DNA of 64,000 nt. Source: CAZIOH01 sp964540815. GTDB taxonomy: Bacteria > Myxococcota_A > Polyangia > Fen-1088. Numbering within the stretch: position 1 is the stretch's first letter; each line of letters begins with the position of its first letter. The position numbers were made by a program, and so were the translations under genes. This document shows, piece by piece, positions 49,998 through 62,135 of the stretch. Under the pieces are notes generated by a model. The model made no database searches. It saw only the letters and a program-made list of their open reading frames with translations, and had not been told where the DNA came from. Where the stretch lies: contig CAZIOH010000031.1 in the NCBI GenBank assembly GCA_964540815.1, positions 1-64,000 on the forward strand, read 5' to 3'.

Positions 49998-52900
49998 ATG
50001 ATCCCGACCAAGCCAGGCGATTTGCAGCGCGTCGACGCCGGAGCCGCCGAGAATGGCGTGGCGTTTCCCATCGTGGGGGTCGGTGCCTCGGCTGGAGGAC
50101 TGGCCGCAACCACCGACCTGCTCAGACACCTCGGGCCGAGACCTGGCCTCGCCGTCGTGGTCGTCCACCACCTCGATCCGTCCTACGAGAGCAGTCTGGT
50201 CGACATCTTCTCGAGGGTCACCCCCCTGCCGGTCGCAGCCGCGACCGACCACACGCCAGTCGAGTCCAATCACGTCTACGTCGTGCCGCCCAACGCCGGG
50301 CTGGGGATCGCCGGAGGGCGGCTCGACCTGACTCCGCGGCGCGAGACGGGTGGTCTCCACCTGCCCATCGATCGTTTCCTGGAATCGCTCGCGCGCGACC
50401 GAACCGATCGGGCGATCGGCGTGGTACTCACCGGCACCGGCGCGGACGGCGCCATCGGCATCCGAGCGATCAAGGCCGAGGGGGGGATCACCTTCGCCCA
50501 GGACGCGAGCGCCGAATATCGGAGCATGCCCGAGAGCGCGATCGGCACGGGATGCGTGGACTTCATCCTGCCCCCCGACGCCATCGCGCGGGAGTTGACT
50601 CGCATCGGCGCGCGGGCGCAGCTGCGATCGTCACCGGTCGAGGTCGATGGCGATGTCGATGATGAGGGGGATCTCCGGCGCATCCTGTCCGCGCTCGCCC
50701 GGTCGAGCGGCATCGACTTCGCGAACTACAAGCACACCACGCTCCGTCGGCGCATCCAGCGGCGGGTCGTGGTGAACGGACTCGACAGCCTGGGGGAGTA
50801 CGCCGCGCTGATCGAGGAAGACCCGGACGAGACCCGCGCCCTGTGCGAGGAAGTCCTGATCCACGTGACCAGCTTCTTCCGCGATCCGGAGACGTTCGCT
50901 GCGCTGAAGGCGGCTGTCTATCCCAGGTTGCTGGAGAGCCGCCCTCGGGGCGCCGCCATCCGGGTGTGGGTCCCGGGGTGCTCCACCGGCGAGGAGGTCT
51001 ATTCGATCGCCATCAGTCTGCTGGAGTTCCTCGGCGATGCCCAGGCAGGGGACAGCCCGATCAAGGTGTTCGGCACCGACGTCAGCCTCATGACCATCGA
51101 CAAGGCCCGCACAGGGAGCTATCCGGAGAGCATCGAGAGCGACGTCTCGCCAGTCCGCCTTCAGCGGTTCTTCACCAAGCTGGAGGGTGGGTACCAGATC
51201 CGCAGGGACGTGCGTGATCTCTGCGTCTTCGCCAGGCAGGATGCCACCCGCGACCCGCCGTTCGCCGGGATGGATCTCATCAGCTGCCGCAACCTGATGA
51301 TCTATCTCGGCTCGCCGCTGCAGGAGCGCCTGCTGCTCATGCTCCACTACGCGCTGAAGGAGCCCGGCTTTCTCTTGCTCGGAAGCTCCGAGACGGTTCG
51401 CTCCTCTCCCGGGTTCTCGGTGGTCGACCCCAAGCGCAGAATATATCTCCGCACCTCCGCGGCGCCCCGGCTGCTCTTCGACTTCACCGATCGGGCGATC
51501 GGCGATGCCGGCCTCCCCGAGGCCCCGCCCCGGGCGGGGTCGTCCGGCTCGATCGAGGTCAACCGCGAGGCCGATCGAATCATTCTCGGGGAGTACGCTC
51601 CGCCAGGGATCGTCGTCACGAACGATCTGGCGGTCGTGCAGTTTCGAGGCCGAACCGGACCCTTTCTGGAGCCGGCTCCCGGCGTGGCCAGCCTGGACCT
51701 GCTCCGCATGGTTCGCGAAGAGCTTCGTCTGCCCCTGCGCCAGCTGATCGACGAGGCGAGGGCCAAGCAAGCTCCGGCCCGCAGGACCGACCTGACGATG
51801 GCCTCGGAGCCGGCGCCTCGGCGCATCGAGCTCGAGGTGATCCCCTTCCGGGTTGGGTCCTCCACCCAACGCTTCTTCATCGTGCTCTTCTGTGAGGTGC
51901 CCTCGGCGAGTGCCCGGCTGGCGACGGATCCCTCCTCGATGGCGGGGCCCGAGCGGAGTCCAGAGGAGCACCAGATGAAGCAGGAGCTCGCCGCCACGCG
52001 CGAGTACCTGACGTCGGTGATCGAGCAGTCGGAGGCGAGCGACCAGGGACTCAAGGCCGCCAACGAAGAGATCGTTTCGAGCAACGAGGAGCTCCGCAGC
52101 ACCAACGAAGAGTTGCAAATGGCCAAGGAGGAACTGCAGGCCACCAACGAGGAGCTGAGCACCGTCAACGACGAGATGGCGGTGCGCAACGCCCAGGCGA
52201 ACCGGCTCAACGACGATCTGAGCAATGTCCTCAGCAGCGTCGACATCCCCATCGTCCTCCTGGGACGAGATGGACGCATTCGCCGGTTCACGCCGGCGGC
52301 GGCCAGGGTCTTTCATGTGATCGCCTCCGACATCGGCCGTCCGCTCAGCGATATTCGCCAGAGCATCCCCTCCTCCGAATTGACGGCCATGATTGCAGAC
52401 GTCCTCGAGCATCTCGGGGCCGTCACGCGGACGGTCAAGGACGACGAGGGCCGATGGCACGATCTCACCGTGCGCCCTTACGTCACGCTCGACAACCGGG
52501 TCGACGGGACCGTCGTCACCGCCTTCAATGTCGATGCGTCGAAGAAGGCCGAAGAGCTCCTCTCGGCGGCCTACCGGTATTCGGAGAGCGTCCTCGACAC
52601 AGTTCACTCCGGGCTCCTGGTCCTCGATGGCGACCTGCGCGTCCGTTCGGCCAATCGGACGTTCCGCCGACTCTTTGCCCTGACCGACCGAGAGATCGGC
52701 GGACGTCACCTCGACGAGATTGCTCGAGGAGAGTGGAACAGTCCGGCCTTGAAGAGGCGCCTCCAGGACCTTGGAGAGGAGGACAGGATCGAGGGGTATC
52801 GGGTGGAGCTGGAGTCCAGCGAGGAGCGGCGGGTGTTCGCCTTGAATGGCCGCCGGATCGAGCAGACGCCCCAGATCTTGCTGGCCCTCGAAGAGGTGAC

Positions 52901-54026
52901 CGACCAGGATCGCGCCGAGCGTGCCTTGCAGCGCACCGAGAGTGGATTTCGCGAGATGCTGACCACCATCGCCGAGGCCATCCTGATGACCGACGGGGTG
53001 GGACGGATCGTGTTCGCCAACGAGATGGCCGGAAAGTTGTTCGGATATGCCACGGAGGAGTTGGTCGGGCTGCCGGTGGACGCCCTGGTGCCAGAGCGGA
53101 TGCGCGGGCGCCACACCCAGGACCGCTCGGACTTCATGCTGGCCCCCTCGACGCGGCGCATGGGCCGGGGCGTTCCTCCGCTCGGTCGACGCAAGGACGG
53201 CGGGGAATTCCCGCTGGAGGTGGTCCTTGGTTCTATGCAGCAGGAGGGCGGGCCGCTGGTGATGAGTTTCATCTCCGACATCTCGGCCCGCCTGGAAGCA
53301 GAGAGGAAGCTCCGCGACTATCGGGACAGGTTGCAACGCATGGCCTTCGACGCCGCCCTGGCCGAGGAGCGCGAGCGGCGGCGCATCGCCGCCGATCTGC
53401 ACGATCGGATCGGCCAGTCCCTGGCGCTCGCGCAGATCACCCTCACCTCCGTGCGCGAGACGATCAGCGGTGCCCCGCGCGTCGCCATCGACCAGGCCGT
53501 CGACCTGCTCGCACAGTCGGCCACCGACACCCGCACCCTGATCTTCGACCTGAGTCCCCCCATCCTCCACGATCTCGGCTTCAAAGCGGCGCTCTCCTGG
53601 CTGGTGGAGGACCTTCAGAAGCGTCACCGGCTCGAGGTCATGGTCAGCGACGACGGAGCCGACGACGCCCTGGATGACGCCAGCGCCACCCTGCTCTTTC
53701 GCGCTGTCCGCGAGCTCCTCTTGAATGTCTTCAAGCACGCCCAGACGGCCCGTGCGACGGTGTCGATGCACCAAAGGAACCACCTGTTCCAGATCGAGGT
53801 CGAGGATCGAGGCATCGGCTTCGACGCGAACGACATCGGGGCTCCGTCTGGCGCCGGCGGCTTCGGGCTGTTCAGCGTGCGGGAGCAGATCGGTCGTCTG
53901 GGTGGTAACATGGACGTGACCTCGGCCCCGCGAGAAGGTTCGCGCATTCGCATCACGGTCCCCACCAAGAGCCAGAGCGCCGGAGACGCCCCGTCGAGCG
54001 CCCACCGGCCAAAGGAGACGCAGTGA
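49998..54026 (+). CDS. CheB-CheR-PAS-histidine kinase hybrid
   Basis: 1342 residues. CheB methylesterase domain (about 23-200; Ser31 in GASAGGL, His57/58, Asp in TGTGADGA), CheR methyltransferase (about 220-490; HVTSFFRDPETF, VWVPGCSTGEEVYSIA, CRNLMIYL), a coiled coil (about 660-740, repeated SNEELRSTNEEL), three PAS-like domains (about 745-1110), a NarL-type dimerisation helix RRRIAADLHDRIGQSLA with His1135, and an ATPase domain (about 1220-1330). There is no CheB receiver. Such proteins may methylate or demethylate their own coiled coil for sensing. The next gene is its response regulator, overlapping by four bases. No clear ribosome site precedes the ATG. Confidence 0.92.
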   Translation: MIPTKPGDLQRVDAGAAENGVAFPIVGVGASAGGLAATTDLLRHLGPRPGLAVVVVHHLDPSYESSLVDIFSRVTPLPVAAATDHTPVESNHVYVVPPNAGLGIAGGRLDLTPRRETGGLHLPIDRFLESLARDRTDRAIGVVLTGTGADGAIGIRAIKAEGGITFAQDASAEYRSMPESAIGTGCVDFILPPDAIARELTRIGARAQLRSSPVEVDGDVDDEGDLRRILSALARSSGIDFANYKHTTLRRRIQRRVVVNGLDSLGEYAALIEEDPDETRALCEEVLIHVTSFFRDPETFAALKAAVYPRLLESRPRGAAIRVWVPGCSTGEEVYSIAISLLEFLGDAQAGDSPIKVFGTDVSLMTIDKARTGSYPESIESDVSPVRLQRFFTKLEGGYQIRRDVRDLCVFARQDATRDPPFAGMDLISCRNLMIYLGSPLQERLLLMLHYALKEPGFLLLGSSETVRSSPGFSVVDPKRRIYLRTSAAPRLLFDFTDRAIGDAGLPEAPPRAGSSGSIEVNREADRIILGEYAPPGIVVTNDLAVVQFRGRTGPFLEPAPGVASLDLLRMVREELRLPLRQLIDEARAKQAPARRTDLTMASEPAPRRIELEVIPFRVGSSTQRFFIVLFCEVPSASARLATDPSSMAGPERSPEEHQMKQELAATREYLTSVIEQSEASDQGLKAANEEIVSSNEELRSTNEELQMAKEELQATNEELSTVNDEMAVRNAQANRLNDDLSNVLSSVDIPIVLLGRDGRIRRFTPAAARVFHVIASDIGRPLSDIRQSIPSSELTAMIADVLEHLGAVTRTVKDDEGRWHDLTVRPYVTLDNRVDGTVVTAFNVDASKKAEELLSAAYRYSESVLDTVHSGLLVLDGDLRVRSANRTFRRLFALTDREIGGRHLDEIARGEWNSPALKRRLQDLGEEDRIEGYRVELESSEERRVFALNGRRIEQTPQILLALEEVTDQDRAERALQRTESGFREMLTTIAEAILMTDGVGRIVFANEMAGKLFGYATEELVGLPVDALVPERMRGRHTQDRSDFMLAPSTRRMGRGVPPLGRRKDGGEFPLEVVLGSMQQEGGPLVMSFISDISARLEAERKLRDYRDRLQRMAFDAALAEERERRRIAADLHDRIGQSLALAQITLTSVRETISGAPRVAIDQAVDLLAQSATDTRTLIFDLSPPILHDLGFKAALSWLVEDLQKRHRLEVMVSDDGADDALDDASATLLFRAVRELLLNVFKHAQTARATVSMHQRNHLFQIEVEDRGIGFDANDIGAPSGAGGFGLFSVREQIGRLGGNMDVTSAPREGSRIRITVPTKSQSAGDAPSSAHRPKETQ

Positions 54027-54664
54027 GAATCCTGCTTTGTGACGACCACAAGATGATGCGTGACGGCTTGCGGGCCATCCTGGAGAAGGAGGGGCTGGAA
54101 GTGGTCGGTGAGGCGTCCAATGGCCATGAGGTCATCGAACTGGCGCGGCGTCTGCACCCGGAGATCGTCGTGATGGACATCTCCATGCCGGACCTGAACG
54201 GGATCGACGCCACCCGCAGCCTGGTGGCGGAGCTTCGCGGCATCAAGGTCATCGGGTTGTCGATGAACGCCGACCAGCGCTACGTGATCGCGATGTTCAA
54301 GGCAGGTGCGGTGGGCTACCTGGTGAAGAACGCGGCGTCGGACGAGCTCATACGGGCGGTCCGTGCCGTGGCTGCCGATCTCACCTACGTGAGCCCCTCG
54401 ATCGCGGCGGTCGTGGTCGACAACGTCGTGGGTCCCGCGCCCGTGGTGACGACGCCGCCCAAGAAGGCGTTGAGCCCCAGAGAGCGCGCAGTCCTTCAAC
54501 TTTTAGCCGAGGGGAGCTCGTCGAAGGAGATCGCGATCCGGTTGAGCGTGTCGGTCGCGACCGTCGAGAGCCACCGGCGCCAGATCGTGGACAAGCTGGA
54601 CATCCATTCCATCGCCCAGTTGACGAAGTATGCGATCCGGGAAGGATTGACCTCGGCCGACTGA
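54023..54664 (+). CDS. NarL/FixJ-family response regulator
   Basis: 213 residues. Receiver domain with D7-D8 and phospho-acceptor Asp52 (VVMDISMPDLNG), Lys in YLVKNAAS, and a C-terminal LuxR-type HTH (LSPRERAVLQLLAEGSSSKE, VSVATVESHRRQIV). The GTG start overlaps the stop of the hybrid kinase (GTGA). The kinase has a matching HisKA_3 domain, so the two form one pair. The target genes are unknown; the slipin gene 300 bases downstream is a candidate. Confidence 0.92.
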   Translation: MRILLCDDHKMMRDGLRAILEKEGLEVVGEASNGHEVIELARRLHPEIVVMDISMPDLNGIDATRSLVAELRGIKVIGLSMNADQRYVIAMFKAGAVGYLVKNAASDELIRAVRAVAADLTYVSPSIAAVVVDNVVGPAPVVTTPPKKALSPRERAVLQLLAEGSSSKEIAIRLSVSVATVESHRRQIVDKLDIHSIAQLTKYAIREGLTSAD

Positions 54665-54964
54665 CCACCCGCCCGCCTCCGGACCCCGGGCACGGTGATG
54701 ACCCTGGGGGGCGCCCGGCGGACGGTCCCCGGTTTCGAGCCGGCCGTTCATCACTATTGGGGGTTGGTCCTCTCGGCAGCCTGTCCCAGATTGTCCGTGT
54801 AGGGCGGTGGCGTTCGCGGGCATTCACTCCATCTCACCATGGCCGGCCGTCGGGTGCCTGCCGTGACGACGTCGCGCGAGCTTGACCATGGCCGTGATGG
54901 CGCGGTGGTGGACGCCTCCGCCTGGCGATACGGCGACGTCGAACCAGACAGAGGTGCTGCATTG
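54665..54964. other. 300-base gap before the slipin gene
   Basis: No gene is supported. A plus-strand frame from 54839 is continuous with the slipin frame but lacks a ribosome site and hydrophobic content, so I treat it as leader. AGAGGTG lies about 10 bases before the slipin ATG. Confidence 0.4.
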
Positions 54965-55918
54965 ATGAACAAGAGTAACGCATTTGCAACGGTCGTCTTC
55001 CTGGTCATATTCGGCGCCGGCATCGCGGTCGCATACCTCACCTATGGCGCGGTGGTCGGAAGACCGAGCGTCGCCATTGGCGCAGGCGCGGCGCTGCTGG
55101 CCGCCTTCGTCGCCGTCTCGATCAAGATCGCCGACCAGTGGGAGAAGGTGGTGGTCCTGCGGCTGGGCCAATTTCGCGCCCTCAAGGGCCCCGGCCTCTT
55201 CTTCATCATCCCCATCGTCGACGCCACACCTTACTGGATCGACACACGGGTGATCACGGCCTCCTTCAAGGCCGAGAAGACCCTGACCAAGGACACCGTG
55301 CCAGTGGACGTGGACGCGGTCCTGTTCTGGAAGGTCGTCGACCCCAAGCGGGCGGCCCTGGACGTGGCCGACTATCGCAGCGCCATAAGCTGGGCTTCCC
55401 AGACCGCGCTGCGCGACGTCATCGGCAAGACCCTGCTGTCGGACATGCTCGAGGGCCGGGACAAGATCAGCAAGGACTTGCAGAAGATCATCGACCAGCG
55501 AACGGAGCCATGGGGCATCAATGTCATCTCGGTGGAGGTGAAGGACGTCCTCATCCCCCCGGCCCTGGAAGACGCCATGTCGATGCAGGCCCAGGCGGAG
55601 CGAGAGCGCCAGGCACGGGTGATCCTGGGAGACTCGGAGCGGCAGGTGGCCGAGAAGTTCGGCGAGGCAGCCAAGACATACATCAACAACCCGGTTGCCC
55701 TGCATCTGAGGGCCATGAACATGCTCTACGAGGGCCTGAAGACCAACGCCACGATCGTCGTCGTCCCCTCCACGGCGCTGGAATCCATGCAACTCGGCGG
55801 GCTTGCGGGGCTGACGGCCTTGACCATGGGAGTGGGACAGGAGCAGGCGAAGACTCAGCACCAACCGGAGATCATCAGACAGTCGGACAGATTGAACGGT
55901 GAGCCCGCAAATCCGTGA
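54965..55918 (+). CDS. SPFH-domain slipin/stomatin-like protein
   Basis: 317 residues. Two N-terminal membrane segments (about 8-28 and 34-52), then an SPFH domain: WEKVVVLRLGQFRALKGPGL, IDTRVITASFKAEKTLTKD, VDAVLFWKVVDP, and the C-terminal helix EDAMSMQAQAERERQARVIL. Slipins form rings in the inner membrane and often work with a NfeD-type protease; no nfeD gene is adjacent. It may organise membrane domains or protect against envelope stress. Confidence 0.88.
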   Translation: MNKSNAFATVVFLVIFGAGIAVAYLTYGAVVGRPSVAIGAGAALLAAFVAVSIKIADQWEKVVVLRLGQFRALKGPGLFFIIPIVDATPYWIDTRVITASFKAEKTLTKDTVPVDVDAVLFWKVVDPKRAALDVADYRSAISWASQTALRDVIGKTLLSDMLEGRDKISKDLQKIIDQRTEPWGINVISVEVKDVLIPPALEDAMSMQAQAERERQARVILGDSERQVAEKFGEAAKTYINNPVALHLRAMNMLYEGLKTNATIVVVPSTALESMQLGGLAGLTALTMGVGQEQAKTQHQPEIIRQSDRLNGEPANP

Positions 55919-55970
55919 AGGTGGAGCCTCCAGGCCGCTGCGCGGTCGCTCCCATCCTTCAGAGATCCTG

Positions 55971-56618
55971 ATGACCACCGTCACCACGATATTTCTGGAC
56001 ATCGGCGGCGTCCTGCTCTCGGATGGGTGGGATCGTCACGCTCGGAGGCGCGCCGCGAAGGCCTTCAAGCTGGACACCGCCGAGATGGAGGAGCGGCACC
56101 ACATGACCTTCGAGACCTTCGAGGAAGGGAAGCTCACCCTCGACTCCTATCTCGACCTCGTGGTGTTCGGGGAGAGGCGCTCCTTCACGAAGGCACAGTT
56201 TCGGCGCTTCATGTTTTCACAGTCGACGTCCCACCCCGAGATGATCGCGCTCGTTGCCCGACTGAGGGAACGATACGGGTTGAAGATCATCGTGGTCAGC
56301 AACGAGGCGCGAGAGTTGAATGCCTATCGCATCAGGCGGTTCGAGTTGACCGGGCTGGTGGATGCCTTCATCTCCTCTTGCTTCGTCCATCTCCGCAAGC
56401 CCGACGCCGAGATCTTTCGCGTCGCGCTCGATGTCGCCCAGACTCCTGCCCAGCAGTCGGTCTTCATCGACGACACGCCGATGTTCGTGGAGATCGCGCA
56501 GCGGCTAGGGATTCGGGGCATTCATCACACGGGCCATCTGTCGACCGCCGCGCAACTGGAAGCGCTCGGGCTGAAGAGCGCCGAGGGCGCGGCGTCTCGA
56601 CGTTCAACGACCCGGTGA
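55971..56618 (+). CDS. HAD-superfamily hydrolase (YihX-like)
   Basis: 215 residues. Motif I is TIFLDIGGVLL with the nucleophile Asp and Gly at the second position, common in YihX-like members. Motif II is VVSNEAREL, motif III Lys in LRKPDAEIF, and motif IV is VFIDDTP. A small helical cap lies between. YihX-like enzymes remove phosphate from sugar phosphates, but no substrate can be deduced. The gene is 52 bases after the slipin gene and 82 bases before phosphoketolase, which would fit a role in sugar-phosphate metabolism. Confidence 0.85.
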   Translation: MTTVTTIFLDIGGVLLSDGWDRHARRRAAKAFKLDTAEMEERHHMTFETFEEGKLTLDSYLDLVVFGERRSFTKAQFRRFMFSQSTSHPEMIALVARLRERYGLKIIVVSNEARELNAYRIRRFELTGLVDAFISSCFVHLRKPDAEIFRVALDVAQTPAQQSVFIDDTPMFVEIAQRLGIRGIHHTGHLSTAAQLEALGLKSAEGAASRRSTTR

Positions 56619-56700
56619 TCCTGCGTCGGCCCCGCTCCGCTCGTCATCGAAACCCTGTGGCCACCGAGAGTGAGCCCGTGAGCTTCAGCAAGGAGAATCC

Positions 56701-59073
56701 ATGAGAGCCGAATCGACGAACATCACGCCCGAACTGCTCCGCAAGATGAATGCCTACTGGCGGGCGGCCAACTATCTGTCCGTCGGCCAGATCTATCTGT
56801 ACGACAATCCACTCCTGAGGGAGCCGCTGACCCTGGCGCACGTGAAGCCGCTGGTGGTCGGACACTGGGGCACCACGCCTGGGCAGAACTTCATTTACGT
56901 GCACCTCAACAGGGCCATCAAGAGGTACGACCTGGACATGATCTACATCGCGGGCCCCGGTCACGGCGGTCCGGCGATCGTGGGGAATGTCTACCTCGAG
57001 GGCACCTGGACCGACGTGTATCCGAATGTCACCCGAGACGAAGCCGGACTAAAGAGGCTCTTCAAGCAGTTCTCCTTTCCGGGTGGCATCTCCAGTCACG
57101 TGGCACCTACCACACCAGGCTCGATTCACGAAGGCGGCGAGCTCGGCTACTCACTCAGCCACGCGTTCGGGGCCGCGTTCGACAACCCCGGTCTGGTCGT
57201 CGCGTGTGTGGTCGGCGACGGCGAGGCGGAGACGGGCCCCCTGGCCACCTCCTGGCAGTCCAACAAGCTCCTCGATCCGATCACCGATGGCGCCGTGCTG
57301 CCGATCCTGCACCTGAACGGCTACAAGATCAGCAATCCGACCGTCCTCGCCCGCATCGAGCACGAGGAGTTGGAGCACTTCTTTCGAGGCTGTGGCTGGA
57401 CTCCTCACTTCGTGGAAGGTGATGACCCGGAGAAAATGCACCAGCTCATGGCAACGACCCTCGACAAGGCCGTGGAGGAGATCCAGCAGATCCAGAGCCG
57501 AGCACGGGCCAAGAACGACACCACGCGGCCGCGCTGGCCGATGATTGTCCTCCGGTCTCCCAAGGGCTGGACGGGACCCAAGGTGGTCGATGGGCTGAAG
57601 GTCGAGGGTACGTTCCGCGCGCATCAGGTTCCGCTGCTAGTCGATCCGGATCACCCGGACCACGTCAAGGAGCTGGAGAGCTGGATGAAGAGCTACAGGG
57701 CCGACGAGCTCTTCGACGGGACCGGTCGCCTTCTGCCCGAGCTGGCCGAGCTGGCGCCAAAGGGGGAGCGCCGAATGGGCGCCAACCCCCACGCGAACGG
57801 CGGCCTGTTGTTGCGCGATCTGCGCATGCCGGACTTCGGGGATCACGCGGTGAAAGTGCCCTCACCGGGCGCCGTCGCCGCTCAGGACACCATGGTGCTG
57901 GGAAAGTTTCTGCGCGACGTGGCGACGTTGAATCAGCAAGATCGCAACTTCCGGGTCTTCGGTCCCGACGAGACCCTCTCGAACCTGCTGGGCGCCGTCT
58001 TCGAAACCACCAACCGTCAGTGGGACGCCCGAAGAGAGCCCAATGACGAGTTCTTGGCGCCCGCCGGCGGCGTGCTGGACTCCATGCTCAGCGAGCACCA
58101 GTGTGAAGGCTGGCTGGAAGGGTATCTTCTGACGGGGCGGCACGGGCTCTTCAACAGCTACGAGGCGTTCATTCGCATCGTCGACTCGATGTTCAGCCAG
58201 CACGCCAAGTGGTTGAAGGTCACCCTGGAACTGCCTTGGCGACGAAAGATCGCCTCTTTGAACTACCTGCTGGCCTCGCACGTCTGGCAACAAGATCACA
58301 ATGGCTTTACCCACCAGGATCCGGGCTTTCTCGATCACGTCATCAACAAGAAGGCCGACATCGTCCGGGTGTACCTGCCGCCCGACGCCAACTGCCTCCT
58401 GTCCGTGGTCGATCACTGTCTGCGGAGCCGGCACTATGTCAACGTGGTGGTCGCCGGCAAGCACGCGCTGCCACAGTGGCTGACCATGGACGCCGCCATC
58501 GTGCACTGCACGGAGGGACTCGGCATCTGGCAATGGGCCAGCAATGACCAGGGCACCGAGCCCGACGTGGTGATGGCCTGTTGCGGAGACACCCCCACGC
58601 TGGAGATCTTGGCCGCAGTGACCATCCTGCGCAAGAGCCTGCCCGATTTGAAGATCCGCGTCATCAACGTGGTCGATCTCATGAAGCTGCAGCCACGCTC
58701 CGAGCACCCGCACGGACTGAGCGACCAGGACTACGATTCGCTCTTCACGAAGGACAAGCACATCGTGTTCGGGTTTCACGGATATCCATGGCTGGTCCAC
58801 CGCCTGACCTACCGCCGGACAAACCGCAATCTCCACGTCCGCGGTTACAAGGAGGAGGGCACCATCACCACGGCCTTCGACATCCGCGTTCAGAACGAGC
58901 TGGATCGCTTCCACCTGGTTCAGGACGTGCTCGACCGAGTTCCGACCACCGGCGCCAAGGGCGCATACCTCAAGCAGCAGATGGGAGACAAGCTGATCGA
59001 GCACAAGCACTACATCGACAAGCACGGCCAGGACATGCCCGAGATTCGCGACTGGAAGTGGAGCCGAGACTAG
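56701..59073 (+). CDS. xfp: Xylulose-5-phosphate/fructose-6-phosphate phosphoketolase
   Basis: 790 residues, full length. It is a thiamine-diphosphate enzyme that splits xylulose-5-P or fructose-6-P with phosphate into acetyl-P and a shorter sugar phosphate. Visible blocks: VGHWGTTPGQNFIYVHLNR, GPGHGGPAIVGNVYLEG, FSFPGGISSHVAPTTPGSIH, VVGDGEAETGPLATSW (the ThDP-binding GDGE and following residues), HLNGYKISNPT, and FRVFGPDETLSNLL. AAGGAGA precedes the ATG. It makes acetyl-P and thus ATP or acetyl-CoA without carbon loss. It is convergent with glgX. Confidence 0.95.
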   Translation: MRAESTNITPELLRKMNAYWRAANYLSVGQIYLYDNPLLREPLTLAHVKPLVVGHWGTTPGQNFIYVHLNRAIKRYDLDMIYIAGPGHGGPAIVGNVYLEGTWTDVYPNVTRDEAGLKRLFKQFSFPGGISSHVAPTTPGSIHEGGELGYSLSHAFGAAFDNPGLVVACVVGDGEAETGPLATSWQSNKLLDPITDGAVLPILHLNGYKISNPTVLARIEHEELEHFFRGCGWTPHFVEGDDPEKMHQLMATTLDKAVEEIQQIQSRARAKNDTTRPRWPMIVLRSPKGWTGPKVVDGLKVEGTFRAHQVPLLVDPDHPDHVKELESWMKSYRADELFDGTGRLLPELAELAPKGERRMGANPHANGGLLLRDLRMPDFGDHAVKVPSPGAVAAQDTMVLGKFLRDVATLNQQDRNFRVFGPDETLSNLLGAVFETTNRQWDARREPNDEFLAPAGGVLDSMLSEHQCEGWLEGYLLTGRHGLFNSYEAFIRIVDSMFSQHAKWLKVTLELPWRRKIASLNYLLASHVWQQDHNGFTHQDPGFLDHVINKKADIVRVYLPPDANCLLSVVDHCLRSRHYVNVVVAGKHALPQWLTMDAAIVHCTEGLGIWQWASNDQGTEPDVVMACCGDTPTLEILAAVTILRKSLPDLKIRVINVVDLMKLQPRSEHPHGLSDQDYDSLFTKDKHIVFGFHGYPWLVHRLTYRRTNRNLHVRGYKEEGTITTAFDIRVQNELDRFHLVQDVLDRVPTTGAKGAYLKQQMGDKLIEHKHYIDKHGQDMPEIRDWKWSRD

Positions 59074-59122
59074 TTTCCCGGCACAGAGGGCCTGACCGGT
59101 CGGGGCCGGGGGGATGCCGTCT

Positions 59123-61309
<2,187 letters not shown>

Positions 61310-61364
61310 CGCTGGCTGAGCGATCGTGGTTCAGCGCGCCGGCTGGGACGCTCCTCCTGACCCT

Positions 61365-62135
61365 TCAAGGGGGCGATCCCGTCTGCCAGTACCCCGGACG
61401 TCCATAGTGATCATGAAGACGTTGTTCGAACTCGCGATGGACGCCGACGGTCGGGGTCCACTCTGGGCTCCCCTCGATCGCCCGTCGCGACAGGTCGACG
61501 TAGACCTTCCGCTCCGCCCAGCTGATTCGACTCGCCCAGTGCGGGGAGAGCAGGACCTTCTTTCCGAACCACCAGTTTCTGGTGTCGATCACCAGGTAGC
61601 GCACGTTCCAGGTCTCATCGTCGACCAGCAGGTCGTCGATGTGCCCGATCGCATCGTCGCTGCCCTGGATGTGGTATCCGCGCACCTCCTTTGCGCTGCG
61701 CAGATGGACGTCGGCGGACCGGTCGACGTCCTGGACGGACCTTGGATCCCAGTCATGGGCTGCCAGAAAGCCGGGGTATGCGCCCATGCCCCAGATTCCG
61801 GAGTGCTGCCAATAGTACGGATATCCGTAGTAGCCATAGTAGTCCCGCTCCTGGCGGCGAGAGACGGGCTCATCGACGTCGATGCCTGGACTATTCTTCA
61901 CCTTGTCCATCGTCAACGTCAGATCGAAGTGTCGGGCCGACCAGTCGACCTTGCGAAACGAGATGGGCGAAATCAGGACCCGCCGCCCATCCAGGAACAA
62001 GTGACCACCCGACTGGACCACCAAGTAGCGAATGATCCAGCGCTGGTCGTCGAACAGGAAGGTGACGACGTGTCCGATATCGCCGTCGGTGGCCCGGACG
62101 GCGTAACGTTCGAGGTCCTCGAGGCTTCGCAGCAT
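61365..62135 (-). CDS. Double PRC-barrel domain protein
   Basis: About 256 residues. Two PRC-barrel domains: first MLRSLEDLERYAVRATDGDIGHV with WIIRYLVVQSG, second LRSAKEVRGYHIQGSDDAIGHI with WNVRYLVIDTRNWW and KKVLLSPHWASRISW. They are joined by a Tyr-rich linker (DYYGYYGYPYYWQH, about 98-111). PRC barrels are found in photosynthetic reaction centre H subunits and in RNA-processing or stress proteins; the function of the double form is unknown. The ATG at 62135 fits the domain start; ATGs at 62156 or 62174 are possible. It precedes glgX on the same strand. Confidence 0.8.
   Translation of the reverse strand: MLRSLEDLERYAVRATDGDIGHVVTFLFDDQRWIIRYLVVQSGGHLFLDGRRVLISPISFRKVDWSARHFDLTLTMDKVKNSPGIDVDEPVSRRQERDYYGYYGYPYYWQHSGIWGMGAYPGFLAAHDWDPRSVQDVDRSADVHLRSAKEVRGYHIQGSDDAIGHIDDLLVDDETWNVRYLVIDTRNWWFGKKVLLSPHWASRISWAERKVYVDLSRRAIEGSPEWTPTVGVHREFEQRLHDHYGRPGYWQTGSPP

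Noticed and set aside
50631..54005. 1124-codon open frame antisense to the CheB-CheR hybrid
   Set aside because: It mirrors the codon pattern of the true gene, has no recognisable motif and would overlap a gene with many conserved domains.
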